A DNA stretch of 64,000 nucleotides. Origin: Pseudomonas monteilii NBRC 103158 = DSM 14164 (GTDB lineage Bacteria; Pseudomonadota; Gammaproteobacteria; Pseudomonadales; Pseudomonadaceae). The stretch lies in assembly GCF_000730605.1 (NCBI RefSeq), contig NZ_BBIS01000049.1, positions 17,225 to 81,224 on the forward strand, read 5' to 3'. The notes under the pieces were generated by a model. It saw only the letters and a program-made list of their open reading frames with translations. It was not told the origin of the DNA and did not search any database. The position numbers were made by a program, and so were the translations under genes. Below are positions 1 to 8,547 of the stretch, in pieces (the stretch's first letter is position 1; every line of letters starts with the position of its first letter).

Positions 1-80
1 TGATGCGCCGGCTCGCTGACTTTGGCGTGGACAGCCTGATTACAGACTTTCCCGGTTTGGCCAAGACCACCCTCGGGTAG
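1..80 (+). CDS. Glycerophosphodiester phosphodiesterase, C-terminal end (partial)
   Basis: Only the last 25 codons are inside the window, read in the frame starting at position 3 and stopping with TAG at 78-80. The segment GVDSLITDFPG resembles the conserved C-terminal strand and loop of GDPD-family enzymes, which hydrolyse glycerophosphodiesters to glycerol-3-phosphate and an alcohol. The gene faces sthA tail to tail. The ATG at position 3 is probably an internal methionine, because the family is about 240 residues or longer. The family call rests on this short segment and on synteny with P. putida, so it is moderate. Confidence 0.6.
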   Translation, partial: MRRLADFGVDSLITDFPGLAKTTLG

Positions 81-95
81 GGTTGAAATCGGTCT

Positions 96-124
96 CTCCG
101 ACCGGCTCAGGCCACCGGTCGGAG
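96..124. terminator. Stem-loop between convergent genes
   Basis: Perfect 10-bp arms CTCCGACCGG (96-105) and CCGGTCGGAG (115-124) enclose a 9-nt loop. The hairpin lies 4 nt beyond the sthA stop and 15 nt beyond the phosphodiesterase stop, so it could end transcription from both sides. The T-tracts are weak on either strand. Confidence 0.55.
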
Positions 125-128
125 CCGC

Positions 129-1523
129 TCAAAAAAGCCGGTTCAGGCCGTCGTAGGCAGCTACCCGGTAGGCTTCGGCCATGGTCGGGTAGTTGAACGT
201 GGTGTTGACGAAGTACTTCAGGTTGTTGTGCTCACCCGGCTGGTTCATGATCGCCTGGCCGATGTGGACAATTTCCGAAGCCTGGTAGCCGAAGCAGTGC
301 ACGCCGAGGATTTCCAGGGTTTCGCGGTGGAACAGGATCTTCAGCATGCCCTGCGGCTCGCCGGCGATCTGCGCACGCGCCATGCCCTTGAAGAAGGCCT
401 TGCCCACTTCGTACGGCACCTTGGCCTGGGTCAGCTCCTGCTCGTTCTTGCCGATCGAGCTGATCTCCGGAATGGTGTAGATGCCGGTCGGCACGTCATT
501 GACGAAGCGCCAGCTGCCATTGTCGACGATGCTGCCAGCCGCTGAACGGCCCTGGTCATGGGCGGCACTGGCCAGGCTTGGCCAGCCGATCACGTCGCCT
601 GCACCGTAGATGTTCGACACGCTGGTGCGGTAGGCCTCGTCGACCTCGATCTGGCCACGGCCGTTAACCTTGATACCGATGTTCTCCAGGCCCAGCTTGT
701 CGGTGTTGCCGGTACGGCCGTTGCACCACAGCAAGGCGTCGGCCTTGATCTTCTTGCCCGACTTCAGGTGCAGGACAACCCCGTTGTCCAGGCCTTCGAC
801 GCGCTCATACTCTTCGTTATGGCGCACGGTGATGTTGTTGTTGCTGAAGTGGTAGCTCAACGCCTGGGAAATTTCCGAATCCAGGAAGCTCAGCAGCTGG
901 CCACGGTTGTCCACCAGCTCTACCAGCACGCCCAGGCCACTGAAGATAGAGGCGTATTCGCAACCGATCACACCGGCGCCGTACACGATCAGCTTGCGCG
1001 GGGTGTGGCTGAGGCTGAGGATGGTGTCGCTGTCGTACACGCGCGGGTGGTGGAAGTCGATGTCGGCCGGGCGATACGGGCGCGAGCCAGTGGCGATGAT
1101 GATGTGCTTGGCGTTGAGTTTTTCCACCACGCCGTTCGGGCACACCACTTCGACGGTTTGCTCGTCGGCAAAGCTGCCGGTGCCGAAGAACAAGTCAACG
1201 CGGTTACGGGCGTAGTAACCAGTGCGCGATGCCACCTGCTTGGCAATCACCTTCTCGGCGCTTTTCAGCACGTCCGGGAACGAGAACCAGCGTGGCTCAC
1301 CGATGGCACGGAACATCGGGTTGGTGTTGAACTGCATGATCTGCCGCACCGAGTGACGCAGTGCCTTGGACGGGATGGTACCCAGGTGGGTGCAGTTGCC
1401 ACCAACCTGGCGACGGTCATCGACCATCGCTACCTTGCGCCCTGCTTTGGCGGCGTTCATTGCCGCGCCTTCACCGGCCGGGCCGGAACCCAGCACCACT
1501 ACGTCGTAGTTGTAGACAGCCAT
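129..1523 (-). CDS. sthA: Soluble pyridine nucleotide transhydrogenase
   Basis: A 464-residue cytoplasmic flavoprotein that moves reducing equivalents between NADPH and NAD+. It shows an N-terminal FAD dinucleotide fold (VVLGSGPAGEG), then GGNCTHLGTIPSKALR. In that motif the redox-disulfide pair of lipoamide dehydrogenases is reduced to one cysteine, with threonine in the second position, as in SthA. A second nucleotide fold (VYGAGVIGCEYAS) and a C-terminal dimerisation domain follow. The longer reading to 1550 was rejected: ATG at 1523 has a GGAG site 8 nt upstream and gives the expected MAVYNYDVV start. In Pseudomonas it reoxidises excess NADPH made by glucose catabolism. Confidence 0.95.
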   Translation of the reverse strand: MAVYNYDVVVLGSGPAGEGAAMNAAKAGRKVAMVDDRRQVGGNCTHLGTIPSKALRHSVRQIMQFNTNPMFRAIGEPRWFSFPDVLKSAEKVIAKQVASRTGYYARNRVDLFFGTGSFADEQTVEVVCPNGVVEKLNAKHIIIATGSRPYRPADIDFHHPRVYDSDTILSLSHTPRKLIVYGAGVIGCEYASIFSGLGVLVELVDNRGQLLSFLDSEISQALSYHFSNNNITVRHNEEYERVEGLDNGVVLHLKSGKKIKADALLWCNGRTGNTDKLGLENIGIKVNGRGQIEVDEAYRTSVSNIYGAGDVIGWPSLASAAHDQGRSAAGSIVDNGSWRFVNDVPTGIYTIPEISSIGKNEQELTQAKVPYEVGKAFFKGMARAQIAGEPQGMLKILFHRETLEILGVHCFGYQASEIVHIGQAIMNQPGEHNNLKYFVNTTFNYPTMAEAYRVAAYDGLNRLF

Positions 1524-1727
1524 GCGTACTCCTTCAGAACTGGCCCGCAAGCCACGGTCGCTCGCGGGGCGCGATCATGCCGCCGGGGCGTCATGAGAAA
1601 ATTCGGGTGCAGTCTAATCAAGCGTGAACGCCGCGCACATTAACCCTTGGTCGCGTCGTAGGCCAATTTCGCCCGCACTACATATGGTTTACCCATTCCC
1701 TGGCGGCAATCATCCCTGCCTGCGCTT

Positions 1728-2726
1728 TCAATCGCCTTTCACCGCCCGTTCGAATGCGGGCGTAGCTCGGGAGACGAAGCCACCCTCGGCCCGAGTCACC
1801 AATACCGCAGCCAGGCCATGCGCCAGGGCAAAATCCCAGCCACGCTCAGGGCCAAGGATCAGCAGCAGCGTCGAATAACCGTCGGCCTGCAGCGCCGAAG
1901 CGTGTAGCACGGTGACGGCGGCCAGGTCATGTTGCACCGGGCGCCCCAGGCGGGCATCGAAGGCGTGCGAATAGCGCCGGCCATTCTGCTCGAAATAGTG
2001 CCGATAGTCACCCGAGGTTGATACTGAAAGGCCATTGACCGGGATGATCTGCCGGGCGATCTGGCGGTCTTCGCGGGGCAGTTCCAGGGCGATGCGCCAA
2101 GGGCTGCCATCGGGTTTGCGGCCGACCGCCTTGAGCTCGCCAGTGGCCTCGGCGACAAAGCGGGTTACGCCCATGGCTTGCAGGCGAGCGGCTATCAGGT
2201 CGACGGCATGGCCGGCGGCCATGCTGTTGAAGTCGAGCTGCACCGGGGCGTCCTTGCACAGGGCCTGGCCTTTGATGTGCAAGTGCCGGTAGCCCACGCG
2301 CTGGCGCACCTGGGCCAGGGCTTGCGGGTCCGGCACCTGCTCGTGGCGGGCCTGAGGGCCAAAGCCCCACAGGTTGAGCAAGGGCTCGACGGTGAGGTCG
2401 AAGGCGCCATCGCTCTGCTCGGCCATGTGCTGGCCAAGGTTGACCAGTTCGAGCATGTCGGGCGGCAGCGCCAGGCACTGGTTGGCGGGCAACTGGTTGA
2501 ACAGGCTGACGACGGAGTCTGCGCGATAGGTCGAATAGTGCTGGTCGATGTCGCCCAGGATGGTTTCGACCGCCGCTTGCACCTGTTCCGGCGCCGGGCC
2601 GCCGGGCTCACGGACGTACTGGATGCTGTAGCTGCTGCCCATGGTCGGGCCACCCAGGCGCTCCAGGATAGGGCCTTGGTTGCAGGCGGTTAGCAGCAGG
2701 AGGAAGGACAGTAAGGCTTTGCGCAA
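1728..2726 (-). CDS. apbE: ApbE-family FMN transferase lipoprotein
   Basis: ApbE proteins attach FMN covalently to threonine residues of extracytoplasmic domains such as those of the Nqr and Rnf complexes. The chosen start is a TTG at 2726 with AGGAA 8 nt upstream. It gives a compact lipoprotein signal RKALLSFLLLLTAC with lipobox L-T-A-C, about 332 residues in all. An upstream in-frame start at 2771 would bury the signal behind 15 extra residues. The body shows the family features GGPTMGSSYSI near the start and the FMN-site segment NGLSVSTSGDYRHYF, followed by YSHAFDARLGRP. It lies between sthA and gap on the same strand but is separated from gap by a strong terminator. Confidence 0.85.
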   Translation of the reverse strand: MRKALLSFLLLLTACNQGPILERLGGPTMGSSYSIQYVREPGGPAPEQVQAAVETILGDIDQHYSTYRADSVVSLFNQLPANQCLALPPDMLELVNLGQHMAEQSDGAFDLTVEPLLNLWGFGPQARHEQVPDPQALAQVRQRVGYRHLHIKGQALCKDAPVQLDFNSMAAGHAVDLIAARLQAMGVTRFVAEATGELKAVGRKPDGSPWRIALELPREDRQIARQIIPVNGLSVSTSGDYRHYFEQNGRRYSHAFDARLGRPVQHDLAAVTVLHASALQADGYSTLLLILGPERGWDFALAHGLAAVLVTRAEGGFVSRATPAFERAVKGD

Positions 2727-2775
2727 AAAATCGGTTCCTGGGTGCTTGGCTTGGATTCTGTGGTGTGGCACATAC

Positions 2776-2803
2776 CGAGCGCCGCGCGGGCGGCGCTCGA
2801 TCT
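2776..2803. repeat. GC-rich palindrome, copy 1
   Basis: Arms CGAGCGCCG (2776-2784) and CGGCGCTCG (2791-2799) surround CGCGGG, followed by ATCT. The same 28 bases occur at 11937-11964, where the arms extend to 13 bp. It lies upstream of apbE. It is probably a dispersed repetitive palindrome. Confidence 0.7.
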
Positions 2804-2831
2804 AACAGACGCCACACAACTTACTCCAGCC

Positions 2832-2865
2832 AAAAAAAACGGGAACCCGAAGGTTCCCGTTTTTT
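2832..2865 (-). terminator. Rho-independent terminator of gap
   Basis: 13-bp arms AAAAACGGGAACC (2835-2847) and GGTTCCCGTTTTT (2852-2864) with a 4-nt loop. It lies 18 nt beyond the gap stop codon. The T and A tracts on both sides would let it work on either strand. Confidence 0.9.
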
Positions 2866-2883
2866 CATTGCCTTACAAGCGCA

Positions 2884-4332
2884 TTAGCGTGGAAACGCTG
2901 GCGGGTTCACACCGGCCATCTCTTCCATCACGCGAACCACCTGGCAGCTGTAACCGAACTCGTTGTCGTACCAGACGTACAGAACAACGCGGTTGTCGTT
3001 GGCGATGGTGGCTTCAGCGTCAACCACACCGGCGTGGCGCGAGCCGACGAAGTCGGTCGAAACCACTTCCTGCGAGCTGACGTAGTCGATCTGCTTGTGC
3101 AGTTCCGAGTGCATGGCGGTCTGGCGCAGGTACTCGTTGATCTCGTCGCGCGAGGTGGCCTTTTCCAGGTTCAGGTTCAGGATGGCCATCGAAACGTTCG
3201 GCGTCGGCACGCGAATGGCGTTGCCGGTCAGCTTGCCCTTCAGCACTGGCAGTGCCTTGGCGGCAGCAGTGGCGGCGCCGGTTTCGGTAATAACCATGTT
3301 CAGCGGCGCGGCACGGCCACGGCGGCTGCCCTTGTGGAAGTTGTCGATCAGGTTCTGGTCGTTGGTGAACGAGTGAACGGTTTCGACGTGGCCGTTGACG
3401 ATGCCGTACTGGTCGTTGATGGCCTTGAGCACCGGCACGATGGCGTTGGTGGTGCAGGAAGCTGCCGAGATGATCTTGTCATCGGCGGCGATGTCACCGT
3501 GGTTGATGCCGTGCACGATATTCTTCAGCGCGCCCTTGCCAGGTGCGGTGAGGATCACGCGGGCAGCGCCCGGGCAGGCCAGGTGCTGGCCCAGGCCGTC
3601 AGCGTCACGCCATACGCCGGTGTTGTCGACGATCAGCGCGTTGTCGATGCCGTACTGGGTGTAGTCGACTTCGCTCGGGCTCTTGGCGTAGATAACCTGG
3701 ATCAGGTTGCCGTTGGCGGTGATGGTGTTGTTGGCTTCATCGATGGTGATGGTGCCATCGAACGGGCCGTGAACCGAGTCACGACGCAGCAGGCTGGCAC
3801 GTTTGACCAGGTCGTTTTCGGCGCCTTTGCGCACGACGATGGCACGCAGGCGCAGGCCGTCACCACCACCGGTCTTCTCGATCAGGATGCGCGCCAGCAG
3901 GCGGCCGATGCGGCCGAAGCCGTACAGGACAACGTCGGTGCCTTTACGGGCCGAAGCGTTCTGCTGGCCAACCACGTCAGCCAGCTCTTCACGGACGAAC
4001 TGCTCGGCAGTGCGGCCATTGCCTTCCTGCTTGAACTTGTTGGCCAGCTTGCCCAGGTCGACCGAAGCGGCGCCCAGTTTCAGCTCGCTCATGGCCTTGA
4101 GCAGTGGGAATGTCTCGTGGACGGACAGTTCGGTTTCGTCGGCTTGACGATGACGCGCAAAGCGGTGCGCCTTGAGGATCGAGATAACCGAACGGTTGAT
4201 CAGGCTGCGGCCATAAATCGAGCTCACCACATTGTTGTTGCGGTAGAGCTGACCGATAAGCGGGATCATCGCTTCAGCCAGGGCTTCACGATCAATCCAC
4301 TCACCAAGACACTGGTCGGGCTTCTGAGTCAC
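2884..4332 (-). CDS. gap: Glyceraldehyde-3-phosphate dehydrogenase, long form
   Basis: Oxidative phosphorylating GAPDH domain preceded by an N-terminal extension of about 125 residues, giving 482 residues against about 335 for classical enzymes. The NAD-binding fold is VVLYGFGRIGRLLARIL and the catalytic cysteine lies in SAASCTTNAI near residue 293. WYDNEFGYS marks the C-terminal end. The GTG at 4332 is preferred because GGAAGG sits 5-6 nt upstream; the ATGs at 4347 and 4386 lack a site. This long type is known in Pseudomonas alongside a standard Gap. The role of the extension is unknown to me. It diverges from mfd. Confidence 0.88.
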   Translation of the reverse strand: MTQKPDQCLGEWIDREALAEAMIPLIGQLYRNNNVVSSIYGRSLINRSVISILKAHRFARHRQADETELSVHETFPLLKAMSELKLGAASVDLGKLANKFKQEGNGRTAEQFVREELADVVGQQNASARKGTDVVLYGFGRIGRLLARILIEKTGGGDGLRLRAIVVRKGAENDLVKRASLLRRDSVHGPFDGTITIDEANNTITANGNLIQVIYAKSPSEVDYTQYGIDNALIVDNTGVWRDADGLGQHLACPGAARVILTAPGKGALKNIVHGINHGDIAADDKIISAASCTTNAIVPVLKAINDQYGIVNGHVETVHSFTNDQNLIDNFHKGSRRGRAAPLNMVITETGAATAAAKALPVLKGKLTGNAIRVPTPNVSMAILNLNLEKATSRDEINEYLRQTAMHSELHKQIDYVSSQEVVSTDFVGSRHAGVVDAEATIANDNRVVLYVWYDNEFGYSCQVVRVMEEMAGVNPPAFPR

Positions 4333-4514
4333 GGGAACCTTCCACATGTAGGGACAGAAAAAAGGGGCTACATTATGACGCCCCAACGCGGAACCGGCAA
4401 TGAGCGCCTGTCGCAGTCACGCAAGCCAGCGTTCATGCCCTTTCAAGCCTGACAGGCGGCACTGGCACCGGTACAATCGGTCTCTTTGCCGCAACGCTTG
4501 GAGTGCAATCTCCC

Positions 4515-7500
4515 GTGTCAGTTCTGCGCCTACCGCAAATGTCGGCCACGGCCGGCAAACAAACCTGGGGCAACCTGCCCGGTGCCGCCCTCAGCCTTGC
4601 CATCGCCGAGGCCGCCAGCAGCGCTGGCCGCTTCACCCTGCTGCTGACGGCCGACAGCCAGGCCGCCGACCGTCTGGAACAGGAGCTGCGCTTCTTTGCC
4701 CCAGACCTGCCGGTGCTGCCGTTCCCCGATTGGGAAACCCTGCCCTACGACCTGTTCTCGCCACACCAGGACATCATTTCCCAGCGCATCGCCAGCCTGT
4801 ACCGGCTGCCGGAGCTGAGCCACGGCATCCTCGTGGTGCCGGTCACCACCGCCCTGCACCGCCTGGCTCCCACACGCTTTCTGCTAGGCAGCAGCCTGGT
4901 GCTGGATGTGGGCCAGACCATCGACGTGGAACAGATGCGTACGCGCCTGGAGGCCAGCGGCTATCGCTGCGTCGACACCGTGTACGAGCATGGCGAGTTT
5001 GCCGTGCGCGGCGCGCTGATCGACCTGTTCCCGATGGGCAGCAAACTGCCCTACCGTATCGACCTGTTCGATGACGAGATCGAGACGCTGCGCACCTTCG
5101 ACCCCGAGACCCAGCGCTCGATCGACAAGGTGGATTCGGTGCGCCTGCTGCCGGCACGCGAATTCCCGATGCAGAAAGAGGAAGTGACCCGCTTCAAGGC
5201 GCGCTTTCGCGAGCGCTTCGACGTCGACTTCCGCCGCTGCGCCATCTTCCAAGACCTGGCCAGCGGCATCATCCCCGCCGGTATCGAGTACTACCTGCCA
5301 CTGTTCTTCGAAGAAACCTCGACCCTGTTCGACTACCTGCCAGCCGACACCCAGGTGTTCTCGCTGCCCGGTGTGGAGCAGGCCGCCGAACACTTCTGGA
5401 ACGACGTACGCGGGCGCTATGAAGACCGTCGCGGCGACCTGAGCCGGCCACTGCTGCCACCGGCCGAGCTGTTCCTGCCGGTGGAAGACTGCTTTGCCCG
5501 GCTCAAGCAGTGGCCGCGGGTGGTGGTCAGCAGCGAAGACCTCGACCCGGGCGCGGGCCGCGAGCGCTTCCCGGCACGCGCCTTGCCCAACCTGGCCATC
5601 GAGGCCAAGGCCAACCAGCCACTGGCCGAACTGGCCAACTTCCTCGACCAGTTCCCCGGCCGCGTGCTGTTCACCGCCGAATCGGCGGGCCGCCGCGAAG
5701 TGTTGCTGGAACTGCTCGACCGGCTGAAGCTGCGCCCGCATACCGTCGACGGCTGGGACGATTTCATTACCGGCAGCGAGCGCCTGGCAATCACCATTGC
5801 TCCGCTGGACGACGGCCTGGTGCTGGACGACCCAGGCCTGGCCCTGGTGGCCGAAAGCGCGCTGTTCGGCCAGCGGGTGATGCAGCGCCGACGCCGCGAC
5901 AAGCGTGGCGAAACCGCCAACGACGCCGTCATCAAGAACCTCACCGAACTACGCGAAGGCGCGCCAGTGGTGCACATCGACCACGGTGTAGGACGCTACC
6001 TGGGCCTGGCCACCCTGGAAATCGACGGCCAGGCCGCCGAGTTCCTTACCCTGGAATACGCCGAGAACGCCAAGCTGTATGTGCCAGTGGCCAACCTGCA
6101 CCTGATCGCCCGCTACACCGGTAGCGACGACGCGCTGGCGCCGTTGCACAGGCTGGGCTCGGAGGCCTGGCAGAAAGCCAAGCGCAAGGCCGCCGAACAG
6201 GTGCGCGACGTGGCCGCCGAGCTGCTCGACATCTATGCCCGCCGCGCTGCGCGCAAGGGTTATGCGTTTGCCGACCCGTCTGCCGACTACGCCACCTTCA
6301 GCGCCGGCTTCCCTTTCGAAGAAACCCCGGACCAGCAAGCCGCCATCGAAGCCGTGCGTGCCGACATGCTGGCACCCAAGCCGATGGACCGTCTGGTGTG
6401 CGGCGATGTCGGCTTCGGCAAAACCGAAGTGGCCATGCGCGCCGCGTTCATCGCTGTGCACAGCGGCCGCCAGGTGGCCGTGCTGGTGCCCACCACCCTG
6501 CTCGCCCAGCAGCACTACAACAGTTTCCGCGACCGCTTCGCCGACTGGCCGGTGACCGTGGAAGTGATGAGCCGCTTCAAATCCGCCAAGGAAGTGGCCG
6601 CCGCTGCCGCCGACCTGGCCGAAGGCAAGATCGACATCCTCATCGGCACCCACAAGCTGCTGCAGGACGATGTGCGCTTCAAGGACCTAGGCCTGGCCAT
6701 CATCGACGAAGAACACCGTTTTGGCGTGCGCCAGAAGGAGCAACTGAAGGCCCTGCGCAGCGAGGTCGACATCCTTACCCTCACCGCCACGCCGATTCCG
6801 CGCACGCTGAACATGGCGGTAGCGGGCATGCGCGACCTGTCGATCATCGCCACGCCGCCAGCGCGCCGCCTGTCGGTGCGCACCTTCGTCATGGAGCAGA
6901 ACAAGAGCACGGTCAAGGAAGCGCTGTTGCGTGAACTGCTGCGCGGTGGCCAGGTGTACTACCTGCACAACGATGTGAAAACCATCGAAAAATGCGCCGC
7001 CGACCTCGCCGAACTGGTACCCGAGGCGCGCATCGGCATTGGCCACGGGCAAATGCGCGAGCGCGAGCTGGAACAGGTGATGAGCGACTTCTACCACAAG
7101 CGCTTCAACGTGCTGGTGGCCTCGACCATCATCGAAACCGGCATCGACGTGCCCAGCGCCAACACCATCGTCATCGAGCGTGCCGACAAGTTCGGCCTGG
7201 CCCAGTTGCACCAGTTGCGTGGCCGGGTCGGCCGCAGCCACCACCAGGCCTACGCCTACCTGCTCACGCCCACCCGGCAGAAAGTCAGCGCCGACGCCGA
7301 AAAACGCCTGGAGGCTATCGCCAACACCCAGGACCTGGGCGCCGGTTTCGTGCTGGCCACCAACGACCTGGAAATCCGCGGTGCGGGCGAGCTGCTGGGC
7401 GAAGGTCAAAGCGGGCAGATCCAGGCGGTGGGCTTCACCCTGTACATGGAAATGCTCGAACGTGCGGTGAAGGCGATTCGCAAAGGCACCCAGCCGAACC

Positions 7501-7964
7501 TCGAACAGCCACTGGGTGGTGGCCCGGAGATCAACCTGCGCCTGCCGGCGCTGATCCCCGAAGACTACCTGCCCGACGTGCATGCACGGCTGATCCTGTA
7601 CAAGCGCATTGCCTCGGCGGCCGACGAAGAAGGCCTCAAAGACCTGCAAGTGGAAATGATCGACCGCTTCGGCCTGCTGCCGGAGCCGACCAAGAACCTG
7701 ATGCGCCTGACCTCGCTCAAGCTGCTTGCGGAAAAGCTCGGCATCAAGAAAGTCGACGCCGGCCCCAATGGCGGCAAGCTCGAGTTCGAGGCCGAAACCC
7801 CGGTCGACCCGCTGACCCTGATCAAGCTGATCCAGGGGCAGCCCAAACGCTACAAGTTCGAAGGTGCGACCCAGTTCCGTTTCCTGGTGCCGATGGAGCG
7901 CCCCGACGAACGTTTCAACACCCTGGAGGCGCTGTTCGAGCGCCTGACCCCACAGCCTGCCTAA
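4515..7964 (+). CDS. mfd: Transcription-repair coupling factor Mfd
   Basis: A 1149-residue ATP-dependent translocase that removes stalled RNA polymerase and recruits UvrA for nucleotide excision repair. Visible parts are the UvrB-like N-terminal module (residues 1 to about 350), the polymerase-interaction domain around residue 485 (VHIDHGVGRYLGL), and the RecG-type motor with Walker A GDVGFGKTE near residue 630. DEEH follows near residue 731, then QLRGRVGR and a C-terminal autoinhibitory domain. GTG at 4515 gives the family length with GGAGTG 9 nt upstream. An in-frame GTG at 4503 overlaps that site and is less likely. Confidence 0.96.
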   Translation: MSVLRLPQMSATAGKQTWGNLPGAALSLAIAEAASSAGRFTLLLTADSQAADRLEQELRFFAPDLPVLPFPDWETLPYDLFSPHQDIISQRIASLYRLPELSHGILVVPVTTALHRLAPTRFLLGSSLVLDVGQTIDVEQMRTRLEASGYRCVDTVYEHGEFAVRGALIDLFPMGSKLPYRIDLFDDEIETLRTFDPETQRSIDKVDSVRLLPAREFPMQKEEVTRFKARFRERFDVDFRRCAIFQDLASGIIPAGIEYYLPLFFEETSTLFDYLPADTQVFSLPGVEQAAEHFWNDVRGRYEDRRGDLSRPLLPPAELFLPVEDCFARLKQWPRVVVSSEDLDPGAGRERFPARALPNLAIEAKANQPLAELANFLDQFPGRVLFTAESAGRREVLLELLDRLKLRPHTVDGWDDFITGSERLAITIAPLDDGLVLDDPGLALVAESALFGQRVMQRRRRDKRGETANDAVIKNLTELREGAPVVHIDHGVGRYLGLATLEIDGQAAEFLTLEYAENAKLYVPVANLHLIARYTGSDDALAPLHRLGSEAWQKAKRKAAEQVRDVAAELLDIYARRAARKGYAFADPSADYATFSAGFPFEETPDQQAAIEAVRADMLAPKPMDRLVCGDVGFGKTEVAMRAAFIAVHSGRQVAVLVPTTLLAQQHYNSFRDRFADWPVTVEVMSRFKSAKEVAAAAADLAEGKIDILIGTHKLLQDDVRFKDLGLAIIDEEHRFGVRQKEQLKALRSEVDILTLTATPIPRTLNMAVAGMRDLSIIATPPARRLSVRTFVMEQNKSTVKEALLRELLRGGQVYYLHNDVKTIEKCAADLAELVPEARIGIGHGQMRERELEQVMSDFYHKRFNVLVASTIIETGIDVPSANTIVIERADKFGLAQLHQLRGRVGRSHHQAYAYLLTPTRQKVSADAEKRLEAIANTQDLGAGFVLATNDLEIRGAGELLGEGQSGQIQAVGFTLYMEMLERAVKAIRKGTQPNLEQPLGGGPEINLRLPALIPEDYLPDVHARLILYKRIASAADEEGLKDLQVEMIDRFGLLPEPTKNLMRLTSLKLLAEKLGIKKVDAGPNGGKLEFEAETPVDPLTLIKLIQGQPKRYKFEGATQFRFLVPMERPDERFNTLEALFERLTPQPA

Positions 7965-7973
7965 GGAAGATCC

Positions 7974-8546
7974 ATGCGTGCCATCCGTAGCCTGACCCTG
8001 CTGCTGGCGCTGTTTGCGCCAGCCGCCTTCGCCGAAGGCCTGTATCAGGTTGAAATGATCCTGGTGCGGCAAAACAGCGTGCCCGCCTTCACCAGCCCGT
8101 TCGCCCCGGAAAACTGGAGCGCCGGCGCCCCACGCCTGGAAAAGGATGCCGAGCGCCGCCTGGCGCTGGAGGACGAAGCCACCCGCCTGGAAGCCACTGC
8201 CGACTACACCGTATTGATGCACAAGGCATGGCAGCAGCAAGTGGGCAGCGAGCCCAGCCGCATTGCCCTGGGCGAAGGTGCTGAGCAGTTCGGCCACTTC
8301 CCCATCGAAGGTAACCTGAGCATCGCCGAAGGCCGCTTCATCACTGTCGACGCCAACTTCTGGGTCAACCAGCTGGACGGCAACGGCAACGTGCTGCAAA
8401 GCGAGCAGTTCAAGCAGAGCAACAGCAACGTCAAGGGCGGCCAGCTGACCTTCCTCGACGGCGGCCACCTGGCCGTGCTGCTGAAGGTGACGCCACCGGG
8501 TACGCCGAAAATGCCGGTGGTGGACCCGGAGATGATGGAGCAGTGA
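7974..8546 (+). CDS. CsiV-family periplasmic protein
   Basis: A 190-residue protein with a clear Sec signal peptide (LTLLLALFAPAAFAE, cleavage after AFA). It resembles the CsiV family, which in Vibrio cholerae binds peptidoglycan and stimulates the penicillin-binding protein PBP1a. The family name comes from general resemblance (opening YQVEMILVRQ, an acidic middle, and the position next to mfd in Pseudomonas). It starts 9 nt after mfd, with AAGGAAG upstream, and its stop is one base from the next gene, so the three probably share a transcript. Function in this organism is inferred. Confidence 0.7.
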   Translation: MRAIRSLTLLLALFAPAAFAEGLYQVEMILVRQNSVPAFTSPFAPENWSAGAPRLEKDAERRLALEDEATRLEATADYTVLMHKAWQQQVGSEPSRIALGEGAEQFGHFPIEGNLSIAEGRFITVDANFWVNQLDGNGNVLQSEQFKQSNSNVKGGQLTFLDGGHLAVLLKVTPPGTPKMPVVDPEMMEQ

Positions 8547-8547
8547 C

